DNA of 50,594 nucleotides. It comes from Gallionellaceae bacterium. GTDB taxonomy: Bacteria > Pseudomonadota > Gammaproteobacteria > Burkholderiales > Thiobacillaceae. Positions 17,139 through 24,923 of the stretch are shown piece after piece. The stretch covers positions 1 through 50,594 of the forward strand of contig JAQTLN010000027.1 in NCBI GenBank assembly GCA_028714875.1. The letters are read 5' to 3'. The stretch's first letter is position 1. Each line of letters begins with the position of its first letter. The notes under the pieces were generated by a model. That model saw only the letters and a program-made list of their open reading frames with translations, did no database searches and was not told where the DNA came from. The position numbers were made by a program, and so were the translations under genes.

Positions 17139-17974
17139 GGGCTGACCTGGCTTCGCCGCCTGGATTGGCAAGACGCTGGCTGCATCGGCTCTACGAATAC
17201 GCCGCGCTGTGGTTCGGTCTGGGGCTGCTCGGCACGCTGACCCTGACTTGGTCAATGCTCTCGGTGCCGCTCTATTACGTCTTGCCGAAGCATTGGGCCG
17301 AGCCGCTCGGGCGTTGGGCCATCACGACCATTTTTCGCATCTACCTGGGCGCGCTTGCCCTGGTCGGAGCCTGCCGCTTCGACCTCACGGCGCTCGACGC
17401 CCTGCGCGACGAAGGCCCGCTGGTCATCGCCCCCAACCACCCCTGCCTGCTTGATGCCCTGATGGTCATCTCGCGCCTGCCCAATATGGCTTGCATCATG
17501 AAGGCCGCCCTCGTCGATAACGTTTTCGTCGGCGCCGGCGCCCGCTTGGCCGGCTACATTCGCAATGACGCGCAGCTGAGCATGATCAAGCAATCCGTGG
17601 CCGAACTTAAAAATGGCAGCCAGCTGTTGCTCTTCCCCGAAGGCACCCGCACCACCCGCTGGCCGATCAATCCCTGCAAGGGCACGGCCGCGCTCATCGC
17701 CAGCCGGGCCAAGGTGCCGATCCAGACCGTATTCATCGAAACCGACTCGGCCTACCTCAGCAAGGGCTGGCCTCTGTTTCGTCGCCCGACCATGCCGATC
17801 ACCTATCGGATCCGGCTTGGTCGCCGCTTCGAGCCGCCGGAAAAGGCCGGGATATTCAGCGAGGAACTGGAGCGCTACTTCATCGATGAACTGGCCAATG
17901 CCCCGCGTTTCCTGCCGCCCGACGCGGCGCGGGCCGTGGAATCCGATGCGGGTCGACACCACTGTGGCACATGA
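17135..17974 (+). CDS. PlsC-type lysophospholipid acyltransferase (APE cluster)
   Basis: A 279-residue acyltransferase. The HX4D catalytic motif is NHPCLLDA with His at about 102; the glycerol-phosphate-binding motif FPEGTR is at about 167-172. A hydrophobic segment (about 29-50) would anchor it to the inner membrane. The start is GTG at 17135. In aryl polyene clusters such acyltransferases are thought to help place the polyene on its lipid carrier. It is followed on the same strand by the GT2 gene, from which it is now separated by a palindromic insertion. Confidence 0.85.
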   Translation: MRADLASPPGLARRWLHRLYEYAALWFGLGLLGTLTLTWSMLSVPLYYVLPKHWAEPLGRWAITTIFRIYLGALALVGACRFDLTALDALRDEGPLVIAPNHPCLLDALMVISRLPNMACIMKAALVDNVFVGAGARLAGYIRNDAQLSMIKQSVAELKNGSQLLLFPEGTRTTRWPINPCKGTAALIASRAKVPIQTVFIETDSAYLSKGWPLFRRPTMPITYRIRLGRRFEPPEKAGIFSEELERYFIDELANAPRFLPPDAARAVESDAGRHHCGT

Positions 17975-17978
17975 TATG

Positions 17979-18216
17979 AACCTATATTCCTCAGTTGACC
18001 GCTCCTCGGCCCTCGTGAGGCCGCAGGAATGCCGGCGTTTGCGCCTCCGATGGCGCGCACCAATCGGGTGGCGCCGCTACGCGCCCGATTGTGCGGTTTT
18101 CGGGCCGTCTGTCTGCGTTGCTCCTCCTTGCGGGCCTCGGCCCGCTGCGTCGTCGCGCCTTGCCAGCCGGCCCGAAAACCGCACACTCGGGCGCGTTCAA
18201 CTGAGGAATATAGGTT
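17979..18216. repeat. Nested palindromic insertion between acyltransferase and glycosyltransferase
   Basis: Perfect 20-bp outer arms (17979-17998 and 18197-18216, containing CCTATATTCCTCAGTTGA) enclose 27-bp inner arms with one mismatch (18080-18106 and 18169-18195, containing GTGCGGTTTTCGGGCC). TGAAC occurs at both edges (17977-17981 and 18216-18220). On the left it is part of ATGAAC, one base after the acyltransferase stop. On the right it is TTGAAC, the apparent glycosyltransferase start. Confidence 0.75.
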
Positions 18217-18973
18217 GAACGTCTCCGCGAGTCACCTGGTGCTGATTCCCAGCTATAACCCCGGCGCACGGGTCTATGACACGGTGCGCGCCGCCCGTCG
18301 GCAGTGGACGCCGGTGTGGGTGGTGGTGGACGGCAGCAGCGACGACAGCGCCGCCGGCCTCCAGGAAATGGCGGCGACCGATCCCGGCCTCAGGGTGGTG
18401 GTGTTGCCCGAAAACGTCGGCAAGGGCGCGGCGGTGTTGCACGGTCTCGACCTCGCCGCGAATGAAGGTTTCACCCATGCCCTCACCATGGACTCGGATG
18501 GCCAACATCCGGCCGACCTCATCCCGTCTTTCATGGCGGCCTCCATGGCGGCACCGGGCTGCATGGTGCTGGGGGTGCCGGTGTTCGACGCCAGCGCGCC
18601 CAATCTGCGCGTGCAGGGCCGCAAGTTATCCAACGCCTGGGCCAACCTGGAGACGCTGTGGATGGGCATCGGCGATTCTCTCTACGGCTTCCGCGTCTAT
18701 CCCATCGAACCCCTGCGCCAGGTGATGCGCGGCCAGCGCTGGATGCGCCGCTTCGACTTCGACCCCGAGGCCGTGGTGCGCCTGTGCTGGCGCGGCGTGC
18801 GCCCGATCAACCTGCCCGCGCCGGTGAAATATCTGACTGCCGCGGAAGGCGGTGTTTCGCACTTCAATTACCTGCGCGACAACATCCTGCTGACCTGGAT
18901 GCACGCCCGCCTGCTGTTGGGGTTTCTGCTCAGGCTGCCGCTACTGATCGGACGGCGGTTTACTGGTAACTGA
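18215..18973 (+). CDS. Family 2 glycosyltransferase (APE cluster)
   Basis: A 252-residue GT-A enzyme. The N-terminal LIPSYNPG, VVVDGSSDDS and MDSDGQHP (the DxD-like metal and nucleotide-sugar site, about residues 90-97) are diagnostic. The C-terminal part ends in a hydrophobic segment, LLLGFLLRLPLLIG. The most plausible start is TTG at 18215, with GAGGA at 18203-18207, both supplied by the edge of the palindromic insertion. The original start was probably the ATG now stranded at 17976. A direct repeat of GGTAACTGAGT (18965-18986) covers the stop codon. It probably glycosylates the polyene lipid. Confidence 0.85.
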   Translation: MNVSASHLVLIPSYNPGARVYDTVRAARRQWTPVWVVVDGSSDDSAAGLQEMAATDPGLRVVVLPENVGKGAAVLHGLDLAANEGFTHALTMDSDGQHPADLIPSFMAASMAAPGCMVLGVPVFDASAPNLRVQGRKLSNAWANLETLWMGIGDSLYGFRVYPIEPLRQVMRGQRWMRRFDFDPEAVVRLCWRGVRPINLPAPVKYLTAAEGGVSHFNYLRDNILLTWMHARLLLGFLLRLPLLIGRRFTGN

Positions 18974-19003
18974 GTGGTAACTGAGTGGAAACCGAGGGCA
19001 GCC

Positions 19004-19735
19004 TCAAATCATGCCGCCGTTCACCGAGATGATTTGTCCGCTGATGTAGCTGGCCTGTTCCGAGGCGAGGAAGCCTACCAGGTCCGCCACTTCTTCCGGT
19101 TTTCCGGCCCGCTTCATGGGCACCATGGCGGCGATGGATTTCTCGTCGAAAACCCCTTCGATCATGCCGGTCTGGATGATGCCCGGTGCCACGGCGTTCA
19201 CCGTGATGCCGCGGCTGGCGAGTTCCAGGGACAAGGACTTGGTGGCGGCGTGCAGCCCCCCTTTGGCGGCGGCATAGTTGACCTGGCCGCGATTGCCGGT
19301 CAGCCCGGCGATGGAGGTGATGTTGATGATGCGGCCCCAGCGGCCTCGAATCATGGGCAGGGTCAACGGCTGGGTGACATGGAAAAAGCCGTTGAGCGAC
19401 ACGTCCAGCACGCTGTGCCATTGCTCGGCGCGCATACCGGGGAAGACGGCGTCGTCATGCACGCCGGCATTGTTGACCAGGATCTGGATCGGCGCGTCCG
19501 CAACCAGGGCTTCCAGGGCAACCCGGCTGGCCTCCGCGTCGGTGACATCGAAGGTGATGGCCTCGGCCGCGCCACCGCTCGCGCGAATCTCTTCCACCAG
19601 GGCCGCCGCCTTGGCCAGGTTGCGGTTGGCGTGGACATAGACGTAACAGCCGTCAGCGGCCAGGCGTCTACAGATCGCCGCGCCGATACCGCCGCTGCCG
19701 CCGGTGACGAGGGCGCGTTTCATGTCTGGTTTCAT
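19004..19735 (-). CDS. 3-oxoacyl-ACP reductase, FabG/ApeQ-like
   Basis: A 243-residue short-chain dehydrogenase. The NADPH-binding loop TGGSGGIG is at 11-18, NNAG at 88-91, and the catalytic Ser141, Tyr154 and Lys158 are in INITSIAG and VNYAAAKGG. It reduces the beta-keto group in each round of polyene elongation. The start at 19735 overlaps the dehydratase stop by 4 bases (ATGA); an internal Met at residue 5 is the alternative. It is the last gene of the minus-strand operon and converges with the glycosyltransferase. Confidence 0.93.
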   Translation of the reverse strand: MKPDMKRALVTGGSGGIGAAICRRLAADGCYVYVHANRNLAKAAALVEEIRASGGAAEAITFDVTDAEASRVALEALVADAPIQILVNNAGVHDDAVFPGMRAEQWHSVLDVSLNGFFHVTQPLTLPMIRGRWGRIINITSIAGLTGNRGQVNYAAAKGGLHAATKSLSLELASRGITVNAVAPGIIQTGMIEGVFDEKSIAAMVPMKRAGKPEEVADLVGFLASEQASYISGQIISVNGGMI

Positions 19736-20181
19736 CCTGGACTCCCCAGTTTTGCCGCATCCAGCACCACGATGGCGCGACCGCTCAACAGCACGCGCTC
19801 CCCGGCGGAAACGCTGAAGCCATAAAGGATGAGGTTGTCGTCGCCGGACAGGCGTTCCGCCGCCACGCTGAGATCGGCCGCGATGTCGTCCAGGCGCGCG
19901 ACATGCAGTTCGACCCCGCGCACGCTGGCCAGGTAGCCGGACCTGGGCGCGCTGTCGGCCGCCGCCAGCAGCCCACCATGCGCGGCCATGGCCTGGGCGG
20001 CGTACTCGATGCCGCAAACGGCGCCCAGCCGACCGTGGGCGCGCAGGGGATTGTCCGGGTCGCGGTGGCTGCTGGCCGTGCAGCGGATGTGCTCGCTGTC
20101 CCAGGTCTCGATCTGGTCCAGCAGACACATGCCGCCCTGGTGCGGGATGTGGGCGAGCAGCCAGCCCCGATCTAGCGGCAT
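19732..20181 (-). CDS. Hot-dog 3-hydroxyacyl-ACP dehydratase, ApeP-like
   Basis: A 149-residue single hot-dog protein. The N-terminal LLAHIPHQGGMCLLDQI corresponds to the FabZ/FabA entry segment. GIEYAAQAMAAHGGLLA (about 57-73) is the long central helix with the catalytic acid (Glu59). The C-terminal strands include GYLASVRGVEL. In aryl polyene systems this type pairs with a second hot-dog protein (here 31103-31447) to dehydrate the intermediates. It overlaps the chain-length-factor stop by 10 bases and the reductase start by 4. Confidence 0.85.
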   Translation of the reverse strand: MPLDRGWLLAHIPHQGGMCLLDQIETWDSEHIRCTASSHRDPDNPLRAHGRLGAVCGIEYAAQAMAAHGGLLAAADSAPRSGYLASVRGVELHVARLDDIAADLSVAAERLSGDDNLILYGFSVSAGERVLLSGRAIVVLDAAKLGSPG

Positions 20182-20969
20182 GGCTCTATCGTCACGGCCA
20201 GGCTGAGCGGTTCCAGATATTCCAGAATCACCCGCTCCGCGCGGCCGCTGGCCAAGGCTTGCAGCAGCGGCAGGCCGCGCGCTGAGGGAATCTGACGGCG
20301 CAAGGCCTCCAGGTCTGGATTCTTCAACTGGTCCACGGGCGCTTCCACCAGTTCGACCCGCAGACGGGCCAGGGAATGTGGGCCTTGCCGCGGCAGCAAC
20401 GCCAGGGCCAGGCCGAAGGCGGACGGATGCGGCCGCTTGGTGTGCAGCGGCTCCGGATAGGGCGCCTCGTAGGTCACCAGCAACACGCCGGTAGCGTCCA
20501 CGTTCACCTGTGCCAGCGCCTCCAGCAAACCCGCCGCGAAACTGCCGTCATAGGCGCACAGCACGGTGGCCGGGGTCATGGCGCCGGAGGCGATGCCCCA
20601 ATAGCCGGCCGGGGCGTTATGCACCGAATTGTGGAAGCGGGTGGGGGAAAGGTGGCGATCCTCCGAGGCCAGGGTCCGGCAGATGGCATCGCAGGTATCG
20701 CCATCGGCGCTGGAGGAGGAAAACACGGTGGCCAGTTGTCTGGCATCCAGTTGCGCGGCGGCGACGGCCTCTTGCGCCACGGCCAGGGCGATCTTGACGC
20801 CCAGACCGACGCGGCGCCGCTCTGCGGGGGGAAGCGCCATGGGCGGCGGCACGACGATGGGGCGCGGCGCGTAGTCGGCGGCTCCCGCCAGTATCGGCTG
20901 CGCCGCGATCCAGTTGTCCAGGCCCGGCCCAAGCAGGCCGACGCCGTCGAGGTAAGCGGTCAGATTCAT
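20172..20969 (-). CDS. Ketosynthase-like chain-length factor
   Basis: A 265-residue thiolase-fold protein of the Ketoacyl-synt_2 group. It contains VFSSSSADGDTCDAICRTL and AGYWGIASGAMTPATVLCAYDGSFAAGLLEAL, but no HGT or K-x4-H motif, so the Cys-His-His triad of a working ketosynthase is absent. This fits a chain-length factor that pairs with the ketosynthase upstream. The start is ATG at 20969, immediately next to the palindromic insertion; the in-frame extension to 21044 is that insertion read as protein. Confidence 0.85.
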   Translation of the reverse strand: MNLTAYLDGVGLLGPGLDNWIAAQPILAGAADYAPRPIVVPPPMALPPAERRRVGLGVKIALAVAQEAVAAAQLDARQLATVFSSSSADGDTCDAICRTLASEDRHLSPTRFHNSVHNAPAGYWGIASGAMTPATVLCAYDGSFAAGLLEALAQVNVDATGVLLVTYEAPYPEPLHTKRPHPSAFGLALALLPRQGPHSLARLRVELVEAPVDQLKNPDLEALRRQIPSARGLPLLQALASGRAERVILEYLEPLSLAVTIEPCR

Positions 20970-21118
20970 CCTGATTTGTCCATTAGCCGAGGCAGACCTG
21001 TAGCGCCGGCGTCTCGCCGGCTTCGTCCTTCTGATTAGGCCCACGAAGCCGGCGAGACGCCGGCGCTACAGGTGGGGCCGCCTCCGTAGCCTTGGCTAAT
21101 GAGCGACCTGGGTTCATC
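20965..21118. repeat. Palindromic insertion between ketosynthase and chain-length factor
   Basis: A perfect 29-bp inverted repeat (20997-21025 and 21044-21072, core GTAGCGCCGGCGTCTCGCC) lies inside outer arms CATTAGCC/GGCTAATG (20981-20988 and 21094-21101). TTCATC flanks it at 20965-20970 and 21113-21118. On the coding strand this is GATGAA, containing the start codon of the downstream gene. It is closely related to the element at 29.5 kb and lies in the same orientation to the operon. Confidence 0.75.
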
Positions 21119-22315
21119 TCAACCCGCCCTGCCCAGCACCAAGCTGCAATTGGTGCCGCCAAAACCGAAAGAATTGCTCAGCACCCGGCGCGGCGCGCTT
21201 TCCCGGTTCGCGGTCAGGTACTGGATGGGAATGCCCGGATCGACCTGACGGGTGTTGACGCCCCCCGGCAGGAAGCCGTGGCGCAGCGCCAGGGCGCTGA
21301 TGACGGCCTCCAGGCCACCCGCCGCGCCCAGGGTGTGGCCGGTCGCGCCCTTGGTCGAACTGCATGGCACCCGGTCGCCGAACAATGCCGCCACCGCCCG
21401 GCCCTCGGCGGCATCGTTGCTTGGCGTGGCGGTGCCGTGCAGGTTGATGTAGTCGATGTCGGTCGCTTGCAAGCCGGCCGCTTGCAGGGCGGCGGCCATC
21501 GCCATGCGGGCGCCCAGGCCGTCGGGATGCGGCGATGACATGTGATGGGCGTCGCTCGATTCCCCCGTGCCTAAAAGCAGCACGTCATTGGCATTCAGGC
21601 TGTCCGCCGCTCGTTCCAGCAGGATGAAGGCGGCGGCCTCGCCGATGGAGAGACCGTTGCGCTCGGCATCGAACGGTCGGCAGGGTTCCGGCGAGAGCAG
21701 TTCCAGGGAATTGAAGCCATACAGGGTGGTCAGGCACAAGGAATCCACCCCGCCCACGAGGGCGGCATCGATGAGCCCGGCCGCCAGCATGCGGGCGGCT
21801 GCCGCGAACACCTTGGCGCTCGAAGAGCAGGCGGTGGAGATCACCACCGCCGGCCCTTCCAGGCGAAAGACATGGCGCACGAAATCCGCCAGCGAATAGG
21901 AGTTATGGGTGGTGCGGTAGATGAAGTCGTCCGGCAGGGCACCACTGGCCGGGTCGCGGCGGCGATACGCCTGCTCCGCCTGCAGAATGCCGGCGGTGCT
22001 GGTACCGAGAAAGACGCCCACCCGGCGCCGGCCATGCCGGGCAACGGCCGCTTCCACCGCGACGCTGAAGCCATCCTGTTGCAGCCCCAGGAACGCCAGG
22101 CGATTGTTGCGGCAATCGTATTCGGCGAGAGACGCAGGCAGGGAGGCATCGTCTACCTTCGCCACCTCGCCAATGTGTGCATCGAGATTCCGCACCGTCT
22201 CGAAATGGCAAGCAGCCAGGCCACTATGATGCTGCCGCAATGCGGCCAGCGTGGCTTCCAGGCCGTGGCCGAGGCAACTGCTGGCGGTGAAGTGGGAAAG
22301 GTGGAGAGGGGTCAC
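21119..22315 (-). CDS. Beta-ketoacyl-ACP synthase (APE elongating ketosynthase)
   Basis: A 398-residue KAS-II-like enzyme. Nucleophile Cys163 is in ISTACSSSA, His293 in NLHGTATPSND, and Lys322 and His327 in TKGATGHTLGAAGG. SNSFGFGGTN closes the site near the C-terminus. With the following chain-length factor it should elongate the aryl primer with malonyl units. The start is GTG at 22315, and a run of 11 C (coding strand) ends two bases before it, where a ribosome site would lie. Typical aryl polyene clusters have a further ketosynthase; none is seen here. Confidence 0.93.
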   Translation of the reverse strand: MTPLHLSHFTASSCLGHGLEATLAALRQHHSGLAACHFETVRNLDAHIGEVAKVDDASLPASLAEYDCRNNRLAFLGLQQDGFSVAVEAAVARHGRRRVGVFLGTSTAGILQAEQAYRRRDPASGALPDDFIYRTTHNSYSLADFVRHVFRLEGPAVVISTACSSSAKVFAAAARMLAAGLIDAALVGGVDSLCLTTLYGFNSLELLSPEPCRPFDAERNGLSIGEAAAFILLERAADSLNANDVLLLGTGESSDAHHMSSPHPDGLGARMAMAAALQAAGLQATDIDYINLHGTATPSNDAAEGRAVAALFGDRVPCSSTKGATGHTLGAAGGLEAVISALALRHGFLPGGVNTRQVDPGIPIQYLTANRESAPRRVLSNSFGFGGTNCSLVLGRAG

Positions 22316-22555
22316 GCGGGGGGGGGGGCTCGGCTGTCCGGTCTGACTTTGCGCTGAATTCTAACTGACGACCCGGCCCCGGCCTTCTCGCCCAAGCGGG
22401 CGATCAGCATGACATCGGCAAAAGGTGGATCGCGGCGGCGGGCCGGCAAGCTGATCAGAACCGATAAAGGTTGTCAGCGCCCCATCATCTGTATGGTCTG
22501 AACGGCCACTTGCTGATTGGGATGTTCAAGGGCGAATGAGTTACGGCTCATGTTG
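22316..22555. other. Junction between APE genes and defence genes
   Basis: No clear gene is seen. The stretch contains an 11-base G run (22318-22328) next to the ketosynthase start, and a possible 25-residue frame on the minus strand (22474-22551, MSRNSFALEHPNQQVAVQTI...), which is probably a remnant or chance. Confidence 0.4.
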
Positions 22556-23053
22556 TTATGCCCCAAACAGTTTGAGCAGAGCATCTATGGTCGGCTCCTT
22601 CCCCCGACCGGCTTCTAGTCGCTCCTTGCCAAAATGTTTTTCGTAGCTCTCACGCCGCGTGGGTTCGCAGTCGAGATAGGGCGCCAACATTCGTTTCAAC
22701 ACCTTGGCCTCATCTTCAGCATGTACACCCAGCAATCGCAGCATGACGGCATCAAAACAGGGCTCGGATGCCAGCACCTGGATTTTCTTCCCCTTGGCCT
22801 GCTTGGCCACCTTCGGCGACCAATCCTTGTCGGTATCCAGCATGGCAGCCACCGTGTCATAGGCTGCGTTGGCAATCTGCTTGATCGTCCAGTCGATAAC
22901 GTGCATGGCGCCCTTGCCACGCGCGTTCTTGATGGTGACAGCCAGACCGCAGCCGCGCGAGGCATACAACTGCTTCACGTGGTTGAGGAACGCTTCTTCG
23001 TGGTACCCCTCCCCCACGATCAACAGCGTCCGCTGGGCTTTCCAATTTGCCAT
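22556..23053 (-). CDS. rloB: RloB-like protein (Toprim-like effector candidate)
   Basis: A 165-residue protein. The N-terminal LLIVGEGYHEEAFLNHV (Glu15 in GEG) and the later AAMLDTDKDWSP (Asp73, Asp75) have the G-E-G and D-x-D arrangement of RloB and Toprim-related nucleases. DAVMLRLLGVHAEDE and a basic C-terminus follow. RloB genes were first noted linked to type I restriction loci and usually accompany an RloA ATPase, as here 6 bases upstream. Related ATPase and Toprim-like pairs (PARIS, OLD-type) are phage defence systems in which the small protein is the effector. Function here is inferred. Confidence 0.72.
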   Translation of the reverse strand: MANWKAQRTLLIVGEGYHEEAFLNHVKQLYASRGCGLAVTIKNARGKGAMHVIDWTIKQIANAAYDTVAAMLDTDKDWSPKVAKQAKGKKIQVLASEPCFDAVMLRLLGVHAEDEAKVLKRMLAPYLDCEPTRRESYEKHFGKERLEAGRGKEPTIDALLKLFGA

Positions 23054-23059
23054 GTCGGA

Positions 23060-24244
23060 TCACTCGAAAACTGGCACGGCGCCATAGGCACCCGCCATGT
23101 ATTTCGCATAGAAATTGTCGTCGCTGCGGATGCCGGACACCGCATCCATACGGCTTGCCGCACTCTCGCAGTCCGTGTTCTTCTGGATCAACATCACCTG
23201 AGATTTCTGGACCAGGTTCAGCACCTCCATGGCATGGCAGGTGAACAGAAGCTGGGCCTGGTTCGGGTTGGTGGTCGGATTGGCGAACAGGTCCAGGATG
23301 GGTTCCAGCATGTGGGGATGCAGGTCGTTCTCGAATTCGTCGATCACGGCCAAGCCACCGATTTCCAAGGCCTCCAGCAGTCGCGCCAGGAGGACGAATG
23401 CACCCTGGGTGCCGCTGGACTCCAGGGCGAAAGGGAGCCGGGCCTCAATGTCATGACTCTGGTGTCTGCCAAACGGCATCCAGACTGTCTGACCGGGTTC
23501 CTGGGGGCTGTTGATAGGAACCTCCCGCAACTCAATGCCGGACAGACCGAGATCCCACGTGGAAAGCAATCGATCCATCCGCACCCGCTGATCTGGATGC
23601 TCCGAAAAATGGCGCGCGGCGACCAACATGACCTGTTCACCCATGGGCAGGCGGCCCAACACATTCACGTTGGTGACCACATAAGGCGCCACGATGCGCG
23701 TCGCCAATGGAACGCCGAATTGTGCCGCCCAGGCGATCAGCGACACATTCGGGCGAACCTTGCGCGCCTCCTGGGCGGGCAGACCGAAATCCTGCTGCTT
23801 CACCACATAGGACTTCGCCTCGGCGTCCCAGTCGCGCACGAAGACGTAGCCGAAGCGATCCCGTTTTTGGTAGAGCGCCTCGTGCAATACCCGTTCCGGC
23901 GTGCAGCGCAGCACATAGCGCCATAGCGTGCCGTCGAAATCCACCACGACCTCGAACTCACTGGGCTCATTCGGCGTGGAGAAGTGGGGCGTCACAGGAA
24001 TGCTGGCATCCGGCGGCTGTTGGAACGACTGGCCGATAAACCATGACATGAACGCCATGGGCTTCAACAAGGCCGTCTTGCCGCTGCCATTGGGGCCGAT
24101 CACGGCCATGAGCTTGGAAACCCGCTCACCTGTGGGCGTATCGGCCATCCAGTCGGTCAGTACCACCTTGCGGTTCAGCGTCAGGTCGACTTCAGTGCGC
24201 TCGCGGAACGACTGGAAGTTGGAGAAGGCGTAGCTGTGGAGCAC
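23060..24244 (-). CDS. rloA: RloA-like AAA ATPase (ABC/SMC-type, AAA15/21)
   Basis: A 394-residue ATPase. MLHSYAFSNFQSFRERTEVDL is the usual opening, followed by Walker A GPNGSGKT (50-57). In the C-terminal half are the signature-like ESSGTQGAF, Walker B AVIDEFENDLHP (about 300) and LLFTCHAMEVL with the switch His. This is the AAA15/AAA21 layout of RloA, AriA and OLD-type sensors, without a fused Toprim. It precedes rloB on the same strand with a 6-base gap, so the two should act together. An HsdS fragment lies directly upstream. A phage-sensing role is inferred. Confidence 0.8.
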   Translation of the reverse strand: MLHSYAFSNFQSFRERTEVDLTLNRKVVLTDWMADTPTGERVSKLMAVIGPNGSGKTALLKPMAFMSWFIGQSFQQPPDASIPVTPHFSTPNEPSEFEVVVDFDGTLWRYVLRCTPERVLHEALYQKRDRFGYVFVRDWDAEAKSYVVKQQDFGLPAQEARKVRPNVSLIAWAAQFGVPLATRIVAPYVVTNVNVLGRLPMGEQVMLVAARHFSEHPDQRVRMDRLLSTWDLGLSGIELREVPINSPQEPGQTVWMPFGRHQSHDIEARLPFALESSGTQGAFVLLARLLEALEIGGLAVIDEFENDLHPHMLEPILDLFANPTTNPNQAQLLFTCHAMEVLNLVQKSQVMLIQKNTDCESAASRMDAVSGIRSDDNFYAKYMAGAYGAVPVFE

Positions 24245-24334
24245 GAATACCCCCTTTAACTAACTTAATAAACAAATAATTGTAGATACTACGAGTTAGA
24301 TAAGGCTTTAACAACCATGGATATCATAGGGGCG

Positions 24335-24589
24335 CTACTTGGAAAACGCTTGCGCCAGTAACGCATTGAAGGTTGTCTGTGCCTTGGCGGTGGCGGCGGA
24401 TTGTTGGGATTGGATGGAATGAACAGCGGCGGCATGCTCGCCGAATTCCTGCTGATTGGCATGTGGCGCAACTGGCAGTGATAGACCGAAGAGCTTGCCT
24501 TGGGAGATGTTGCGCATGGATGTGCTGGTGCCACTGGAGAGCTTGCCCAATTCCCGCCGCACATGGGAAGGCTGAAAAAGTGCGTCCAT
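24335..24589 (-). pseudogene. hsdS: C-terminal fragment of a type I restriction specificity subunit (HsdS)
   Basis: An 84-residue frame: residues 14-36 (KLSSGTSTSMRNISQGKLFG) look like the end of a target-recognition domain, then LPVAPHANQQEFGEHAAAV and a coiled coil ending FNALLAQAFSK, the usual HsdS C-terminus. A whole HsdS has about 400 residues and two recognition domains; the rest is missing. Upstream, codons continue open but are not recognisable. With no hsdM or hsdR nearby this is a scar of a lost type I system, in the same orientation as rloA-rloB. Confidence 0.72.
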
Positions 24590-24923
24590 GTATGCCGGCT
24601 CGACAGGTTCAGCCCTTACACATCGCCATAACTTGTCCGGGAGCTATGTTTTGCCGTCAGTCCCGCCAATGATGGCGGTCGCACCGACTAATTTCTCCGT
24701 ATTCGCGAGCGAGAAGCACGTCCGTGCGTTGGCGTACACGAGAAAACCCGGAATCCGATTACGCTGCACCAGTCGGACATTGATCAACCCCCATTCACGA
24801 CTATTCCAGGCCGCGCCTCAACCGCGCGCGACGGGTAGTCGATTCATGCATGGCGAGTTCACTGCCCTTGAATACCGAGAAAACGGGTACGCCCCACCGG
24901 AAATTAGATGAATCGAACCAGCC
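24590..24923. other. Intergenic region, no gene recognised
   Basis: The 334 bases between the HsdS scar and the antiporter show no convincing frame or structured RNA. One edge of the lost restriction locus probably lies near 24590, where HsdS similarity stops. Confidence 0.4.

Noticed and set aside
22634-23926. 430-residue plus-strand frame across rloB and rloA
   Set aside because: Long, but antisense to two genes with intact Walker and GEG/DxD motifs; no motif of its own.
24245-24334. Operator for the rloA-rloB pair
   Set aside because: The 90 bases are AT-rich and could hold a promoter, but no dyad or clear -35/-10 pair was found.
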